NCBI RefSeq assembly: GCF_943734655.1
Contig: NC_071355.1
Coordinates: 93,751,449-93,815,448, forward strand
Length of the DNA: 64,000 nt
Direction of reading: 5' to 3'
From: Sabethes cyaneus
Taxonomy: Eukaryota; Arthropoda; Insecta; Diptera; Culicidae
The translations under genes were made by a program, and so were the position numbers. Positions 11,698-22,699 of the stretch are shown here, piece by piece. Below the pieces are notes generated by a model. The model had not been told where the DNA came from, searched no databases, and was given only the letters and a program-made list of their open reading frames with translations. Position 1 is the stretch's first letter. Each line of letters begins with the position of its first letter.

Positions 11698-11909
11698 CTA
11701 CCAAGGATTGCAGTATCCCCTCGGGGGTACAAAAATCTCTCGGTATATATATGTTTGTGTTTGTCCAAATTCCTCATCCACCCCTTCCTATTCCTCCTGT
11801 TTTCCTTCCCGTCCTCATCAGGTAAATGATGACACGGGCAAGATGGGCAAGGCACAAATCTTCCACATGATTGTGAGGAACGTGCTGCTCGAGCCAAAGA
11901 TGCTGATAA
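11698..11909 (+). other. LOA LINE 3' untranslated region
   Basis: Pyrimidine-rich sequence ending in GCCAAAGATGCTGATAA, immediately followed by the right 201-bp duplication. No poly(A). Confidence 0.65.
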
Positions 11910-12110
11910 GACCCCTCTCTGCTTTAGGAGGGGAGCTCCTATGCAACTGAAATACAAATTTCCTCATAACTCGAGAACTAATTAATCAAATGGAACCATA
12001 TTTGGCACGTGGGTATTTTTATAGGCAACTAGCTGACCCGACAAACTTCATATTGCCACAAAGTAAACTATGTTGTACATAAATCGTGAATCTCGGATGA
12101 CCTTTGTCTC
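11910..12110. repeat. 201-bp direct repeat, right target-site duplication of the LOA LINE
   Basis: Matches 7226-7426 at 200 of 201 positions by eye. It continues without a break into the rest of the foldback element, which is the undisturbed side of the target. Confidence 0.75.
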
Positions 12111-14037
12111 AATCTCGAGTTTTGCAAGTTTCTGAGGAGTTCATGGGTGTTTTAATATACAAATTTTCCTCACAGTAAAGTAGAAAACAACTCCCCCCAT
12201 CGCTCCTGATGAAATAAAGCGGATAGCATTTAAATATTCGCCGTCATTACGAACCATTTCGCCGAATACCATTTTGCGGAACACCAATTCTCGGTTGACC
12301 ATAACGCGGAATATAGAGTTTCGCAGAATACCATTTCGCGAAAAACCTTACGCGGGATGTACCATTTCACGAAAAACCTTACGCGGGATGTACCATTTCA
12401 CGGAAAATCTTTTCTATTGATTAATGTTCTATGAGTCTAAAATTTCTCGAGTTTGATTAGTTTTTGAGTTACGCAAAAATTGCTGTTTTATTTGTATGAG
12501 AGTCCCTACCACAGGGGTGAGGGGTCTCAAACCATCATAATTAAAATTCCTGCCTCCAAAACCCTCCACATGACAAATTTTGTTCCATTTGCTTGATTGG
12601 TTCTCGAGTTATGAGGAAATTTGTATTTCATTTGTATAGGAGCCCCCCCCCCTCCTAAAAAGGTAAGGGGTCCTAATTCAACATAGAAAAAATTCTTGTC
12701 TCCAAAAACACCCGCATGCTAAATTTTGTTCCATTTGCTTGATTAGTTCTCGCGTTATGCAGAAATTTGTGTTTCATTTGTATAGGAGCCCCCCCCCTCT
12801 TAGTGGGGGAGGGGTCTCTAACCATCATAAGAACCTTCCCTGGCCCCAAAAACCCCTATATGCAAATTTTCATGCCGATCGGTTCAGTAGTTTTCGATTC
12901 TATAAGGAACATTCGGGCAGACAGACAGAAATCTATTTTTACAGGCATAGATTTGTATAGGAACCCTCCTCTTAGTGGTGGAAGGGGTCTTTTGTCATCG
13001 CGAGAACCTTCCCTAGCCCCAAAAACCTCTACATGCCAATTTTCACGCCGATCGGTTCAGTAGTTTTCGATTCTATAAGAAACATACGGACAGACAGACA
13101 GACAGAAATCCATTTTTATAGGTATAGATTTTTTTTCTTTGGTGAATTGAGACCCCTCCCCTCTTTAGGAGGGGAATTACATCCCCTCCCCCTTCAATAG
13201 TGGGAGGGGCTCCTATACAATTGAAATACAAAAATCCTCATAACTAAAGAACTAATCAAGCAAATAGAACCCAATTTGGCATGTGGGGGGTTTTGGAGGC
13301 AGGAATTTTTTTATGACGGTTTGAGACCCCTCACTCCTGTGATAGGGGGATAAGGAATCTCATACAAATAAAACAGAAATTTTTGCGTAACTCAAAAACT
13401 AATCGAACTCGAGAAATTTTAGACTCTCATAAAACATCAATCAATAACAAGACCACCAAAAACTATCAATAGTAACATTAGATAATGCAGCGCGAGACGG
13501 CCACATGCCGCATGTGTTGCCAGCGACCTACCGTCGGAAGCGCCGGCCACTGCGGGGGGCAGCCCCCGTAGAGATCACCTCTATCTAGGTTTATTTATTT
13601 TCCTAGATCTACTGACCTCTATTACTTTCCTTCAGTTGGGTCACCCCTGCGAAATGGTGCTTTCTTCGAAAAGATTTTCCGTGAAATGGTACATCCCGCG
13701 TAAGGTTTTTCGCGAAATGGTATTCTGCAAAACTCTATATTCCGCGTTATGGTCAACCGAGAATTGGTGCTCCGCAAAATAGTATTCGGCGAAATGGTTT
13801 GTAATGATGGCGAATATTTAAATGCTTTTCGCTTTATTTTATCAGGCTAAGCAATGGGGGGAGTTGTTTTCTACTTTACTGTGAGGAAAATTTGTACAGG
13901 TATTACGCAACGGTAACACGCATGAACTCCTGAGAAACTTGCAAAACTCGAGGTTGTGACAAAGGTCTTCCGAGATTCACGATTTATGTACAACATAGTT
14001 TAATTTGTGGCAATACGAAGTTTGTCGGGTCAGCTAG
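12029..14037. mobile_element. Complete foldback element with CTAGCTGACCC ends
   Basis: Begins CTAGCTGACCCGACAAACTT and ends with the inverted copy GTCGGGTCAGCTAG; even the outer AA/TT pair matches (AACTAG ... CTAGTT). Each arm is about 0.95 kb. From the outside in it holds a terminal block with the complement of ACAACATAGTTTAATTTGTG, a block with AAATGGTAC and CGCGGAATAT motifs, then roughly 180-bp units (CAAATGGAACCA, GGCATGTGG) and a CAGA microsatellite near the centre (12915-12930 and 13091-13110). No protein is encoded. The layout is that of a foldback or Helentron-like non-autonomous element; the class is not settled. Confidence 0.65.
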
Positions 14038-16599
14038 TTACCAATAAATTTGTTATTCATAATGTAGCCAGTGCTCGAAAGTTTCCGGTATGATAGTATT
14101 TGGCTTTCAAAGGGACAGCTCTATGTCACATGATTGCGAGTAAGTAAATGTCATAATCTGTCAAACGACACTTTCTTTTAGTATCTGATGACTGCATGAA
14201 CGTACACAATATAAGTTATCGCCAGCCATGACCGCTACGGCCAACTCAGTTTTGTGTACCGAAAATTTAAAACAGCACTTAAACAAAAAAAAAATTCCGG
14301 TTGATACGGCTAGACAACATTCGCCTCCATTTTATTAACGTTATATTCATATTTGACATTAAGTTCGTAAATACTTCATGTCAGTCGCACTTTATTTAAA
14401 TTCGAGCGCTTTAAAAAATTCAATTTTTAGCCCGTCCCACTGAAATTTTATCTTTCTGTGACGATTACTTCAAATCCGGACCGGAACGCCTTAGCAGTCT
14501 TCGCAAAGGAAAAAGAAGAGAGTACCCTCTCCACTGATTGCACAGCATAGAGCTGCATGTTCTCGGTCGTTAGCTTGGCTACTCGTTGGTGCTACCCTGC
14601 GATAAGGAACTTAGCTTTCTGTTTACATTCTGCATATCAGCTGATTTTAGTGCACAAGAAAATACTGATGTCTCACAAAAATTCTATGAAAATGCTGAAA
14701 TCTTTACATTCACACCATCCGAAAACTCAATATACGACACCTTGGTGTGTTACATCAGCATGGTTCCTAGACTCTATGCCAAGAAGCAATCTGCTTTAAG
14801 TGATCGAGCTCAGCTAGAGTCTGTCTGATTTTTCGATTTTTCACTGACTGTGTGCCGCCTTCGTCACCTTCATATGATTTTGAGGCAAACCCGTAAAAAG
14901 TCCCGCCAATTTTTTTTCTGCCTTTTTCGTTGAACGTCTATTCCGGATCGAGACCCGGGTTGAATCTCACAGGAGCGGCATTTTGCATGACGAAGGGAAA
15001 AAGTTTTTCACCAACCAACTTGCGAACAAGTCAAAACAGCGGATGTTTGACGAGGGAAACATCACACATTTTAATACCACTATGTTTTGGGATCCTATTA
15101 GTTATATATGCATTAGACAGGGGGTAAATCCTCAGAGCAAATATTTTCATGGTCAATTGGAAGCCTCAAGTCAAAATTAAGTCTGTGCAAACATGAGCTT
15201 CAAAATTACCACATCCACAGGTTTATGTTAGGCTTAAATTCCATACCACAGTTGTATGTATTTGAACTACGATTTTGTTTTACATATCATAATTTGAAGC
15301 TTCGAATAGTTTTGTTAATGTGCAGAATTATTAATGGTACGTCAGTTTATTTTAAAGTTTTAGGTTTAAACACATGTTGATCAAAGGAAAGTTACTCTTT
15401 ATACCGAATATATCTCTATATCTTTCATGTGCAAAAATAAATGCATTGTCCTTAGTTCCCGTCCGAAATACTCTAATCTACTAAATTAGAACAGGTGCTT
15501 ACCAGACAACGTAATTATGGAATAGACAGATAGAAAAAGTTTTTGTTCACAAAAAAATAGACGAGCGCTTTCTCCTTGTTTTAGGACGCTTGCCTATGCA
15601 CAACAGTAGCAAAAACGGAAAACATCCAAGTTCCTATGAAGGTGGCTGCATATGACAGGCTCGTATGCTTCACGAAAGTAAGTGGAAATGGAAAATCAAT
15701 GCCGTGCTCCAGGAGCTGACCCTCACGTCGCAGTAAAATAAAAACAGGTGTGCAAAAGCTACCACCGCAGACAACACGGCAATGCGACCGGGCCGTTCTC
15801 TTAGGTACATATATTCATCCATTCATTCATTATTCGCCACGGAACTACCCCAGCTTTGGGCTTCGGAAACAATCTAATCCCTTGCTTTTGATATGTTTTT
15901 TTTTGAATGCTAAACCTGACCCAAAACTGCTAAATCAATAAATGGTCTGAGCCCGTAAGCGATCAGGTCCCACCAGTAAAATCTCAGGTTTGTGTTTCGG
16001 ATTGAAGTAAGATTGTTTGTGAAGAAATCATACGAGATTTCCTTTTTTGTATTTATATCGAAAAATAGATTATCTTCTGTTGCTAAGAGAAACTTTGACT
16101 AATACATTAAGAAATAGTGATTGAATCGCAGTAATCAACACTGAACACGGGCACACTGCAACTACAATATACGAGTCACAAACAAGGCTAGGTAAAACTT
16201 ACTAAAGCTTAATAAAAACGAAAACTTGATAACATAATTCTACAACCTCAGCTCAACAGGAGAATATTCGCACGGGTTCATTCCTAAATGGCATCACGTG
16301 AATGATTAAAATCAACCACGTTTTCGTAATCGTTTCAGAGCAGGCGGAACAGGTGTTCGTTACATGCATAATTGGCTCTGGCTGATCCTTAGGAGAGAAA
16401 ATTACGACATTATGTATATTTCAGTTCAGCTAATTTATGCAATTCAAAGTTGTTTGTCAAAAAGATAATTTAATGATTTTGTCACTTGTCACAAAAAGAA
16501 ATTTGCTTCGATTGTAAATCTAGGTATCAGTTTGTGTAGAATGTCGGCGTGATTGAGCCATTTTTCGTCATTTTTCTATATAACTGTCGTGTAAAAAAG
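14038..16599. other. Unassigned 2.6 kb
   Basis: Contains two overlapping 80-codon frames (14557-14799, 14586-14828) and one of 65 codons (14983-15180) on the plus strand. None has a motif I recognise. They could be relics of a gene or chance. No splice pattern or promoter can be argued. A short CATT-rich run lies near 15820. Confidence 0.3.
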
Positions 16600-16760
16600 C
16601 AATTTAGGCAATTTAAACAAATGAGCCACAGCCCTCGTGGGTATTGTGGGTTCGAATCCGGTTATAATCTCCGATTATAGCTTGGTTTGACCCATGCACC
16701 TTTCAGCATTGGACAAAAGGTAGGAGTCACAATGACTACTTGTTAAGCGTTGCTACTAAT
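16600..16760 (+). mobile_element. Possible tRNA-derived SINE fragment
   Basis: Contains GGGTTCGAATCCGG at about 16648, a good RNA polymerase III B box, preceded by degenerate tRNA-like sequence. No clear A box, tail or target duplication. Confidence 0.3.
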
Positions 16761-17170
16761 AACCCCCTAGTTTTGAAAAATATTATTTAATTTCAAAAAA
16801 AAAATAGAGATTACCTTGGTGTAGGAGAATTTTATTTGCAATGAAACGGATATTTCTGGTATTTGCCATAAATATCGATTTCACTGCTGACAAAGATAAA
16901 ACACCATGCGTCTCCATTGCATTTTCGCAACTTCTTTTGTATCTAAAAAATAAAAAGTTATAGTTCTGTAATTCTTTGATATGGGAATACTGAATACTAA
17001 AATCCGTTAGGATAGAATACGAAACATAAAAATGAATCAAAATATCGCGTTCAGTATTCCTGAACATTTCTCACAATGAGTACTGTGCTTTCGGCGGTCG
17101 GCGGCTTCCAAAACTCGAATCAGAATTTCAATCCTATTTCATCGTTACTGGTTGTCAGAAGAAAAATTCG

Positions 17171-17315
17171 GAAGCAACTTTTCAAAAGGGCCAATCTGCA
17201 AAATGTAAACAACCCGAGTGAGGGTTTCTTTCCCTATGCTAGTATACCAGAAAATAACACTTACTCGGTTTGTTTACAATTTGCAGATTGGCCCTTTTAA
17301 AAAGTTGGTGCCGAA
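17171..17315. repeat. Hairpin MITE with AACTTTTCAAAAGGGCC arms
   Basis: The left arm AACTTTTCAAAAGGGCCAAT is mirrored by ATTGGCCCTTTTAAAAAGTT on the right, and the pairing continues inward through TCTGCAAAATGTAAACAA and ACTCGG. About 145 bp in total. The terminal motif is shared with the element at 43677-43942. Confidence 0.55.
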
Positions 17316-17367
17316 TTGTTTTAAATCGAAGTAAAAATTGTCGTATTTCCCGCTATCTCTTCTTTCT

Positions 17368-18416
17368 ATTCTTCTTCTTCTTCAGCATAGAGCCGGCGTG
17401 GCTCGTGCCGTTTCAAGCACTCGTCTCCATTCAACTCGGTCTTTGGTCACTCGTCACCAATTTCTTTGTCGTTTCAAAAGTTTTTTCGCAAATTGCTTTC
17501 GACCTGGTTGAGCCATCGTGCACGTTGGGCCCCCTGTTCCTGGTGCTGGTGGGGTTGTTGAAGAGGACTATTTTCATCGCACTGTCGTCCGGCATCCTTA
17601 CGACGTGTCCGGCCCACCGTAGCCTGGTAACTTTCACTAGATGGGAGTCTCCCCAAGCAGTGCCTGTAGCTTGTGATTCATACGCCTCCGCCACTCTTTG
17701 CTTTCAGTTTGTACTCCGCCAAATATCGTCCGCAGCACTTTCCGCTCGAACACGACAAGAGCGCGTATATCCTCCGTGAGCAGCGTCACGGCTTCAAGTC
17801 TATAAAGAACTACCGGTCTAATAAGGGTTTTGTACATTGTTAGCGACGTGCGGCGGCGTATGCTTCCTGATCGTAGCGTTTTACGAAGGGTAAAGTAAGC
17901 CCGATTTCCCGCTTGGATGCGCCGCTGGATCTCCTTACTAGTGTTGTTGTCGGTGGCCTACATTCCGTTAACGAAACTTGACCTTCTGTTTTTATACGAC
18001 AGACTTCGCAGCCAGTTAAAGGACAATTGCAGGGCCAGTTGCAACGACCCTATTGACTCTAACAGCCTCTCCAAGCCGATATGCGAACGTACGACGACTG
18101 GCTTATTAGGCCAGCGTCATACCTCGAAGCCAACTGGGAGGTCCGCGGTCACTAGCGATCCCAAATACTCCCGTTTCGATGCCCGCTCGTCGGATCACCC
18201 GCTCAAGAGCGATGTTGAACAGCATGCCGGATAAACCGTCACCTTGTCTCAACCCTCGCCGCGTCTCGAAGCGACTCGAGAGTGTTCCAGAGATGCGTAC
18301 GAAACACATCACTCGATCCAATGTAGCTCTGATCAGTCGCGTCAGTTTGTCCGGAAAACCGTGTTCGTGCATTATCTGCCATAGCTTGCCTCGATCGACT
18401 GAATCGTATGCTGCTT
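17368..18416 (-). pseudogene. RTE-clade LINE fragment (3' part, antisense)
   Basis: Read on the minus strand, this gives the C-terminal half of an RTE-type reverse transcriptase in several frames. AAYDSVDRGKLWQIMHEHGF and RRGLRQGDGLSGMLFNIALE come first (18416 down to about 18180). A gap follows where the FADD motif should be, then TSKEIQRRIQAGNRAY, LYKTLIRPVV-like text (KTLIRPVVLY), VFERKVLRTIFGGVQ, WRRRMNH and RLRWAGHVVRMPDD. The plus-strand left edge is a (TTC)n run at 17370, the complement of a (GAA)n tail. A SINE (17986-18143) interrupts it, and its 5' continuation lies beyond an inserted element at 19696-19985. Inactive. Confidence 0.8.
17986..18143 (-). mobile_element. tRNA-Ile-derived SINE inserted in RTE LINE
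   Basis: Minus-strand copy of the SINE family also found at 51567, 63003 and 63286. The tRNA-like head has the anticodon-arm sequence CTGGCCTAATAAGCCAG, whose 7-base loop CTAATAA contains AAT, the Ile anticodon. The B box reads GTTCGCATATCGG (degenerate here). The body contains TAGAGTCAATAGGGTCGTTG and ends near GCTGCGAAGTCTGTCGT. RTE coding text flanks it on both sides. Confidence 0.7.
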
Positions 18417-19695
18417 CCCAAGTAACACACTTGGTTCTAAATAAGAATTGACAACGGATTTAAAACAAATCGAATTGCTAACCTTTCGTTTCCACATACT
18501 TAATTACGACCGGATTAACACTGAAACAGCGCAAGAAACGAGCTAAAATATAACATGTTCGTGAAATATTTCAAAGTGACGCCTATGCGTTGCATGGTTT
18601 TTGTACTACCAACTAAAAAGCTTAATCGCGCTGTTGACAGGAATTTTTTTTCTGATATTTCCCTTAAGTTATATTTACATTTACAAGCAAATAATGACAG
18701 ACATTTTTCTCAAAATAAAATGGCCAAAGTTATATTTCGGTAATTCATCAATCACTCAAAGCAACATTGTAGCCTTCAAATAACCCAAACTAAAGTGCAA
18801 TTTTAAATTTATCGTGAACTTTGCCATTCTACTTCCGAAAAATTGATGCGCTCAAGATTTACTTTTATAAGCCAAAGTTGAGTGGAATCGAAATAAATAT
18901 CATTTTTTGACAATCTCACAAAACATGCTAATCTCTTTGAAAACCGGTGGGATATTTTGTATTAATTATGTTATATGTCCCTTGTATATATAAAATCATT
19001 CTACGACACAAAAATAATGATCTATTACATTATATTTTGGCGCAGTCATCAGCCATGTTTATACAAGATTGCGTTCAAATGAGCACACCGATAACCGAAA
19101 AATTCGAAACCAATAAAAAGCTTTACTGTATGCATTTTGTTTCGCGTTAACTTACAACTGATTCACAGTTAATTTTTATTTGTGAAAGAACATAAATTGC
19201 GCTCAAAAAATACCCAGAATACTCATAAATTGGAGCATTTAAGCTCAATAAAATATTGCAATGTTGCGAAAATGTGTCAAAGTTATGGATCTGTGCTGTA
19301 TTCATTGTCATCGCTTCGCCGCTGTTCAATGCCGGCAATTCGCCACTACGTAGTTGCTGATATTGGTTTGATTTTTGTGTGAGAAAAAAAGAGAAGGAAG
19401 TATTTTTGCTTTTGTTTTCACGTAAGTTTTGACAATTCGGCATGGAGTTTCGTGTGGGTGCGAACAGGTTTATCTCTTTTACTTTCGTAGTCGCGAATAC
19501 TCAGTTGTAAATGTTCAATAAAAACTTAGCTTTACAACCGAAATGCAACTTTAACCTGTCATTCTGGCTGAAAACATCGGCGTTAGAAATAAAACATTTT
19601 TATAACATCTTGTTTTCCATGAAACTTATTTATAATTTAAATGCAACTGCTTTCTGAATATTTTTCTAAAAAACATGTTGCAAGTGTTACTTGGG
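18417..19695. mobile_element. Non-autonomous CCCAAGTAAC TIR element inserted in RTE LINE
   Basis: Starts CCCAAGTAACAC and ends GTGTTACTTGGG. The RTE protein reads HHIFIDFK on one side (19696 onward, minus strand) and AAYDSVDR on the other, which join perfectly in the intact protein, so the empty site is known. Comparing it with the filled site shows a 2-bp duplication (TT). The 1.28 kb interior is AT-rich and has no transposase. A 108-bp relative is at 26298-26405. Confidence 0.8.
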
Positions 19696-19985
19696 TTTGA
19701 AATCAATAAAGATGTGATGCGTGGGCAGGTTGTTGTTTCTGCAAGATCTGTCGGATAGTAAAAATTTGGTCCGCAGTCGCGCGAGCCCCCATGAAACTCA
19801 CCTGATAATTCCCTACGAAACCTTGTGCCGGTGACAACCGGCGTAACAGGATCTGGGAGACTACCTTGTAGGTGATGTTTACCTATCGCATAATATCGCG
19901 ATAGTAGCAGCAGTCTAACCGATCACCCTTTTAGTAGATGGGACAAACCACTCCTTCCATCCATTCCTCCGGTAGCTTTCCCGAT
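19696..19985 (-). pseudogene. RTE-clade LINE fragment, 5' continuation of 17368-18416
   Basis: On the minus strand this gives CPIY, the GDRLDCC region, YKVVSQILLRRLSP, FVGNYQVSF, ATADQIFTIRQILQK and finally HHIFIDFK. These are the fingers and the start of palm motif A of RTE-type reverse transcriptase. Frames shift near the start. The endonuclease and N-terminus are absent. Confidence 0.75.
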
Positions 19986-20046
19986 ATCCCTGTTACTGTT
20001 ACGTTTAATTAAACTTATTTTATGTAAATAATTGTGAATATATATA

Positions 20047-21354
20047 AGGTACCCCGGGGCAAGTGGGACCTAAAAAATGCACAGTTCGGGTTTATTCCAC
20101 TGTGTTATCTACACCTATGATTATTTCAAAATTCTTTCAGCACAGAAACTCTTCAGTGGTATCACTTCGAAGGATTAATTAGGAAAAAGGCCTATCAATT
20201 TACATGAAATGAATCTTGAGGAGAATTTTCAAAATTATGGCGATAGGTACCACTTGCCCCATTTACCGGGGCAAGTGGGACCTATATTCAAATTTGATTA
20301 CAAAGCATAAAATAACAGAAAATTGTGTAAGTTAATATACAGAAATGTTAAAGCAATGTTAGAAGCAATTTAAAACAACATTTGTACGAATGGTTCATTC
20401 AAAAAAAGCGTAACAAAATCAGATCACAACGGGCGACTATATAATTTATATAAAACACAGATCGTGAGCAATTACGCTGTAAAGCATTATTGTGATGAAA
20501 TGTAGTTGACTATGTCGTTGTATCCAATTCTTGCGAGACGTAATTTAGGATTATCATTTTTTTAATAGCTCGAAAATACGATTATGATCTGTTTGTTCTA
20601 CCATGCCCAATTCGGTAGAGCTACTCATAAGGAATAGTTACGCTATAATAACCAAAACACTTTAGTGTTTCAATACTTTATTAATCCCAGTTGCAGATTT
20701 GCTTAATAATATCAAATTTGCCTTTCCAAATTCAATTAACATCGTTTAGGTGTAACCAAAATGTGACCAAACTGTTTGTTCCCTCATAAGCTGTGCTAAT
20801 GGGTTTCTTTTTTGAGGCCCCTTGGTTTAGTCCTTTTCGGTTTTATTTTAAAGCTTTATTGATATAAATATTACGTAATTGAACTGAAAATGTTCGGTAG
20901 TACATCTAAAAAATATATTAAGACAAAAAGTTTTGTGCTGAAACACTTTATTTTTAATAGGTCCCACTTGCGCCGGGTGCTTTGAAAGCCGACCTTATTT
21001 CCACCCATTTTTTTAACACCTTTTGTCAAATTAAACAACTAGTTTTCGAGTGTAATTTGTTAATAAACTCATTATGTCTACCTACTATCAGAAAAACATG
21101 TACTTTTACGTAAAGCCTGTGGCCAAGATATCATTTAGAAAAAGGTGCGTCAAATTTACAAGGCAAATTGAAAATAACGCTCAAATTTAAAGTCCAATTT
21201 TGGTGTTTAGAATGCCTGTTATAAATAATCTATAAATTTAATACATGCGTTTGAATTGTATCTTTCATTTCTAGAATTGTTCGGTTGGAGAAAATGAGGT
21301 TGAAGAGAGTTATTAGCTCCGTTCCCACTTACCCCGTATTCCCACGGGGTACCT
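20047..21354. mobile_element. TA-flanked TIR element, AGGTACCCCG ends
   Basis: Left end AGGTACCCCGGGGCAAGTGG, right end CCACGGGGTACCT, both next to TA (20045-20046, 21355-21356). The motif GGGGCAAGTGGGACCT recurs at 20266 and, inverted, at 20962 and 21323. No coding capacity. Confidence 0.7.
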
Positions 21355-21394
21355 TAGTTTGTAAGTTCTTGAAATTGTAAATTTATTTCAACAA

Positions 21395-21636
21395 TGTCTA
21401 AAGATTCTGGCGAATATTAAGAGCGGACCTCAGGTAAGCTTCTCCCCAAAACCAAATTTTATTGATTCTTGTAAGGATCAACTAAAATAAAAAGGCAATT
21501 GCGAATATGTTTAAAAGTTTTTGTGTGTTTTGTTTTTGTTGTTTTGCTGAATAAAAAAATCTGCTTGTTTTTTTCGCCCCCCCAAGTTACCCAATTCCGG
21601 AAAAACATAAACTTACAATATTTGTAATGACCTAAT
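21395..21636. repeat. Diverged relative of the TAA-flanked MITE
   Basis: The right part (CCCCCCAAGTTACCCAATTC then ATTTGTAATGACCTAA) resembles the end of the 47523-47993 element. The left end is not recognisable. Confidence 0.35.
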
Positions 21637-22699
21637 GACATCAATAAATTTTGAATAAAATGACTTCACTTTTGGTTAATTAAATGTTTTAGTGTAATAT
21701 TTTTTATTTATTTATTTGCAACATTCGTATGTGCTTATGCTATCAGTTAAAACGAAAATAGTCATGATAGACCGACTCAGGCAGCGAACCCTGACGAACT
21801 TCCCTTTACAGTATTGATTGATAAATTGTCAAAATGGTCCCGATTGACCTCGAGGCACGATGGTTGGGTATATTGTCCAATGCGTTCAGTTCTTATATTA
21901 TGTCTTCTTGGACGGGCCCCTATTTACTACGAATTACATAGGGATGTTGTGTCACTATTAGCATGATGAATTTCCGCTGGTTGACTACAGGCATGATTCC
22001 AATAAGCTATTAGATAATCAATAAAAATGTTTGCCTTGATAGGTGGGAGTAATGCATACATCTGAGGGTTCTATAACAATCTTACCAAAATATTCTTTCC
22101 TTTTACAAACGAGAAAACACAGTTACGAAGCAAAAGTTTCGAGTTTTCACTGCTGAGGCTGGAAAAACGATAAAGGTATAATCTCTAAATTTATTGGCCG
22201 TTTAAAATAATATTTTACTTGACCAGTGGCTCGTCTCATAGTCGTTAAAAGCCCATTAATCTTTCTCGGATGGACTAAGAAATTTTGAAGTAACTTTTTG
22301 GTTACGTGCTATAAATCGTTTTGATTCTTAGGCTGATATATTATTTTTCAGATATCATCTAGGATTCGTTGATTTTTCTCAGCTCGTCAATTCTATTTAA
22401 AAGCATATTTTGGAAGCCAACCTACGAGTGAATTCATTTTGACGAAGGACTACGTCTTACGGCCTGATTTGGCTGGGTAGGATGTCATTCCAAAAAAATC
22501 TTTCTCGAAAAGTGGTCAGGTTTTGAACACTAATAGCTTAGCGGTTTCTAGATCGATTTTCAATATTTTTGCACCAATCGATCGGAACATCTTCTAAGAA
22601 TTGGCTCAAATGAAGAACACTATTATTTCGTAAGTGTTTCGAAAAACTGAAAATAATGAAGCATTGTCCAACTAGAAATCCTCGCATCCTGATTGGTCG
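21637..22699. other. Unassigned 1.1 kb
   Basis: A TTTATTTATTTATTTG run near 21700 could be the complement of a retroposon A-rich tail, but the sequence to its right gives no recognisable protein on the minus strand. Confidence 0.3.

Larger units (their letters stand above)
7427..11909 (+). mobile_element. LOA-clade non-LTR retrotransposon, nearly full length
   Basis: A 4.48 kb LINE inserted into the foldback repeat. It carries in order a 5' leader with a weak ORF1 remnant, an apurinic-type endonuclease, a reverse transcriptase, an RNase H domain and a C-terminal CCHC-like knuckle. The endonuclease start (AQINLQHKRAAN) and the presence of RNase H after the RT point to the LOA clade within the I/R1/LOA group. 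The 3' end has no poly(A) and finishes GATGCTGATAA. The first ORF is short, so the 5' end may be truncated. The reading frame is damaged by two in-frame stops and one frameshift, so this copy is recent but dead. Confidence 0.8.

Noticed and set aside
3501..14037. CTGT microsatellites as independent loci
   Set aside because: They always occur next to CTATACCTATAAAAATGGA and belong to the foldback repeat.
16783..17067. 94-codon minus-strand frame
   Set aside because: Low-complexity, AT-driven composition and no motif. A CATGCGTCTCCATT string shared with 44507 suggests repeat sequence instead.
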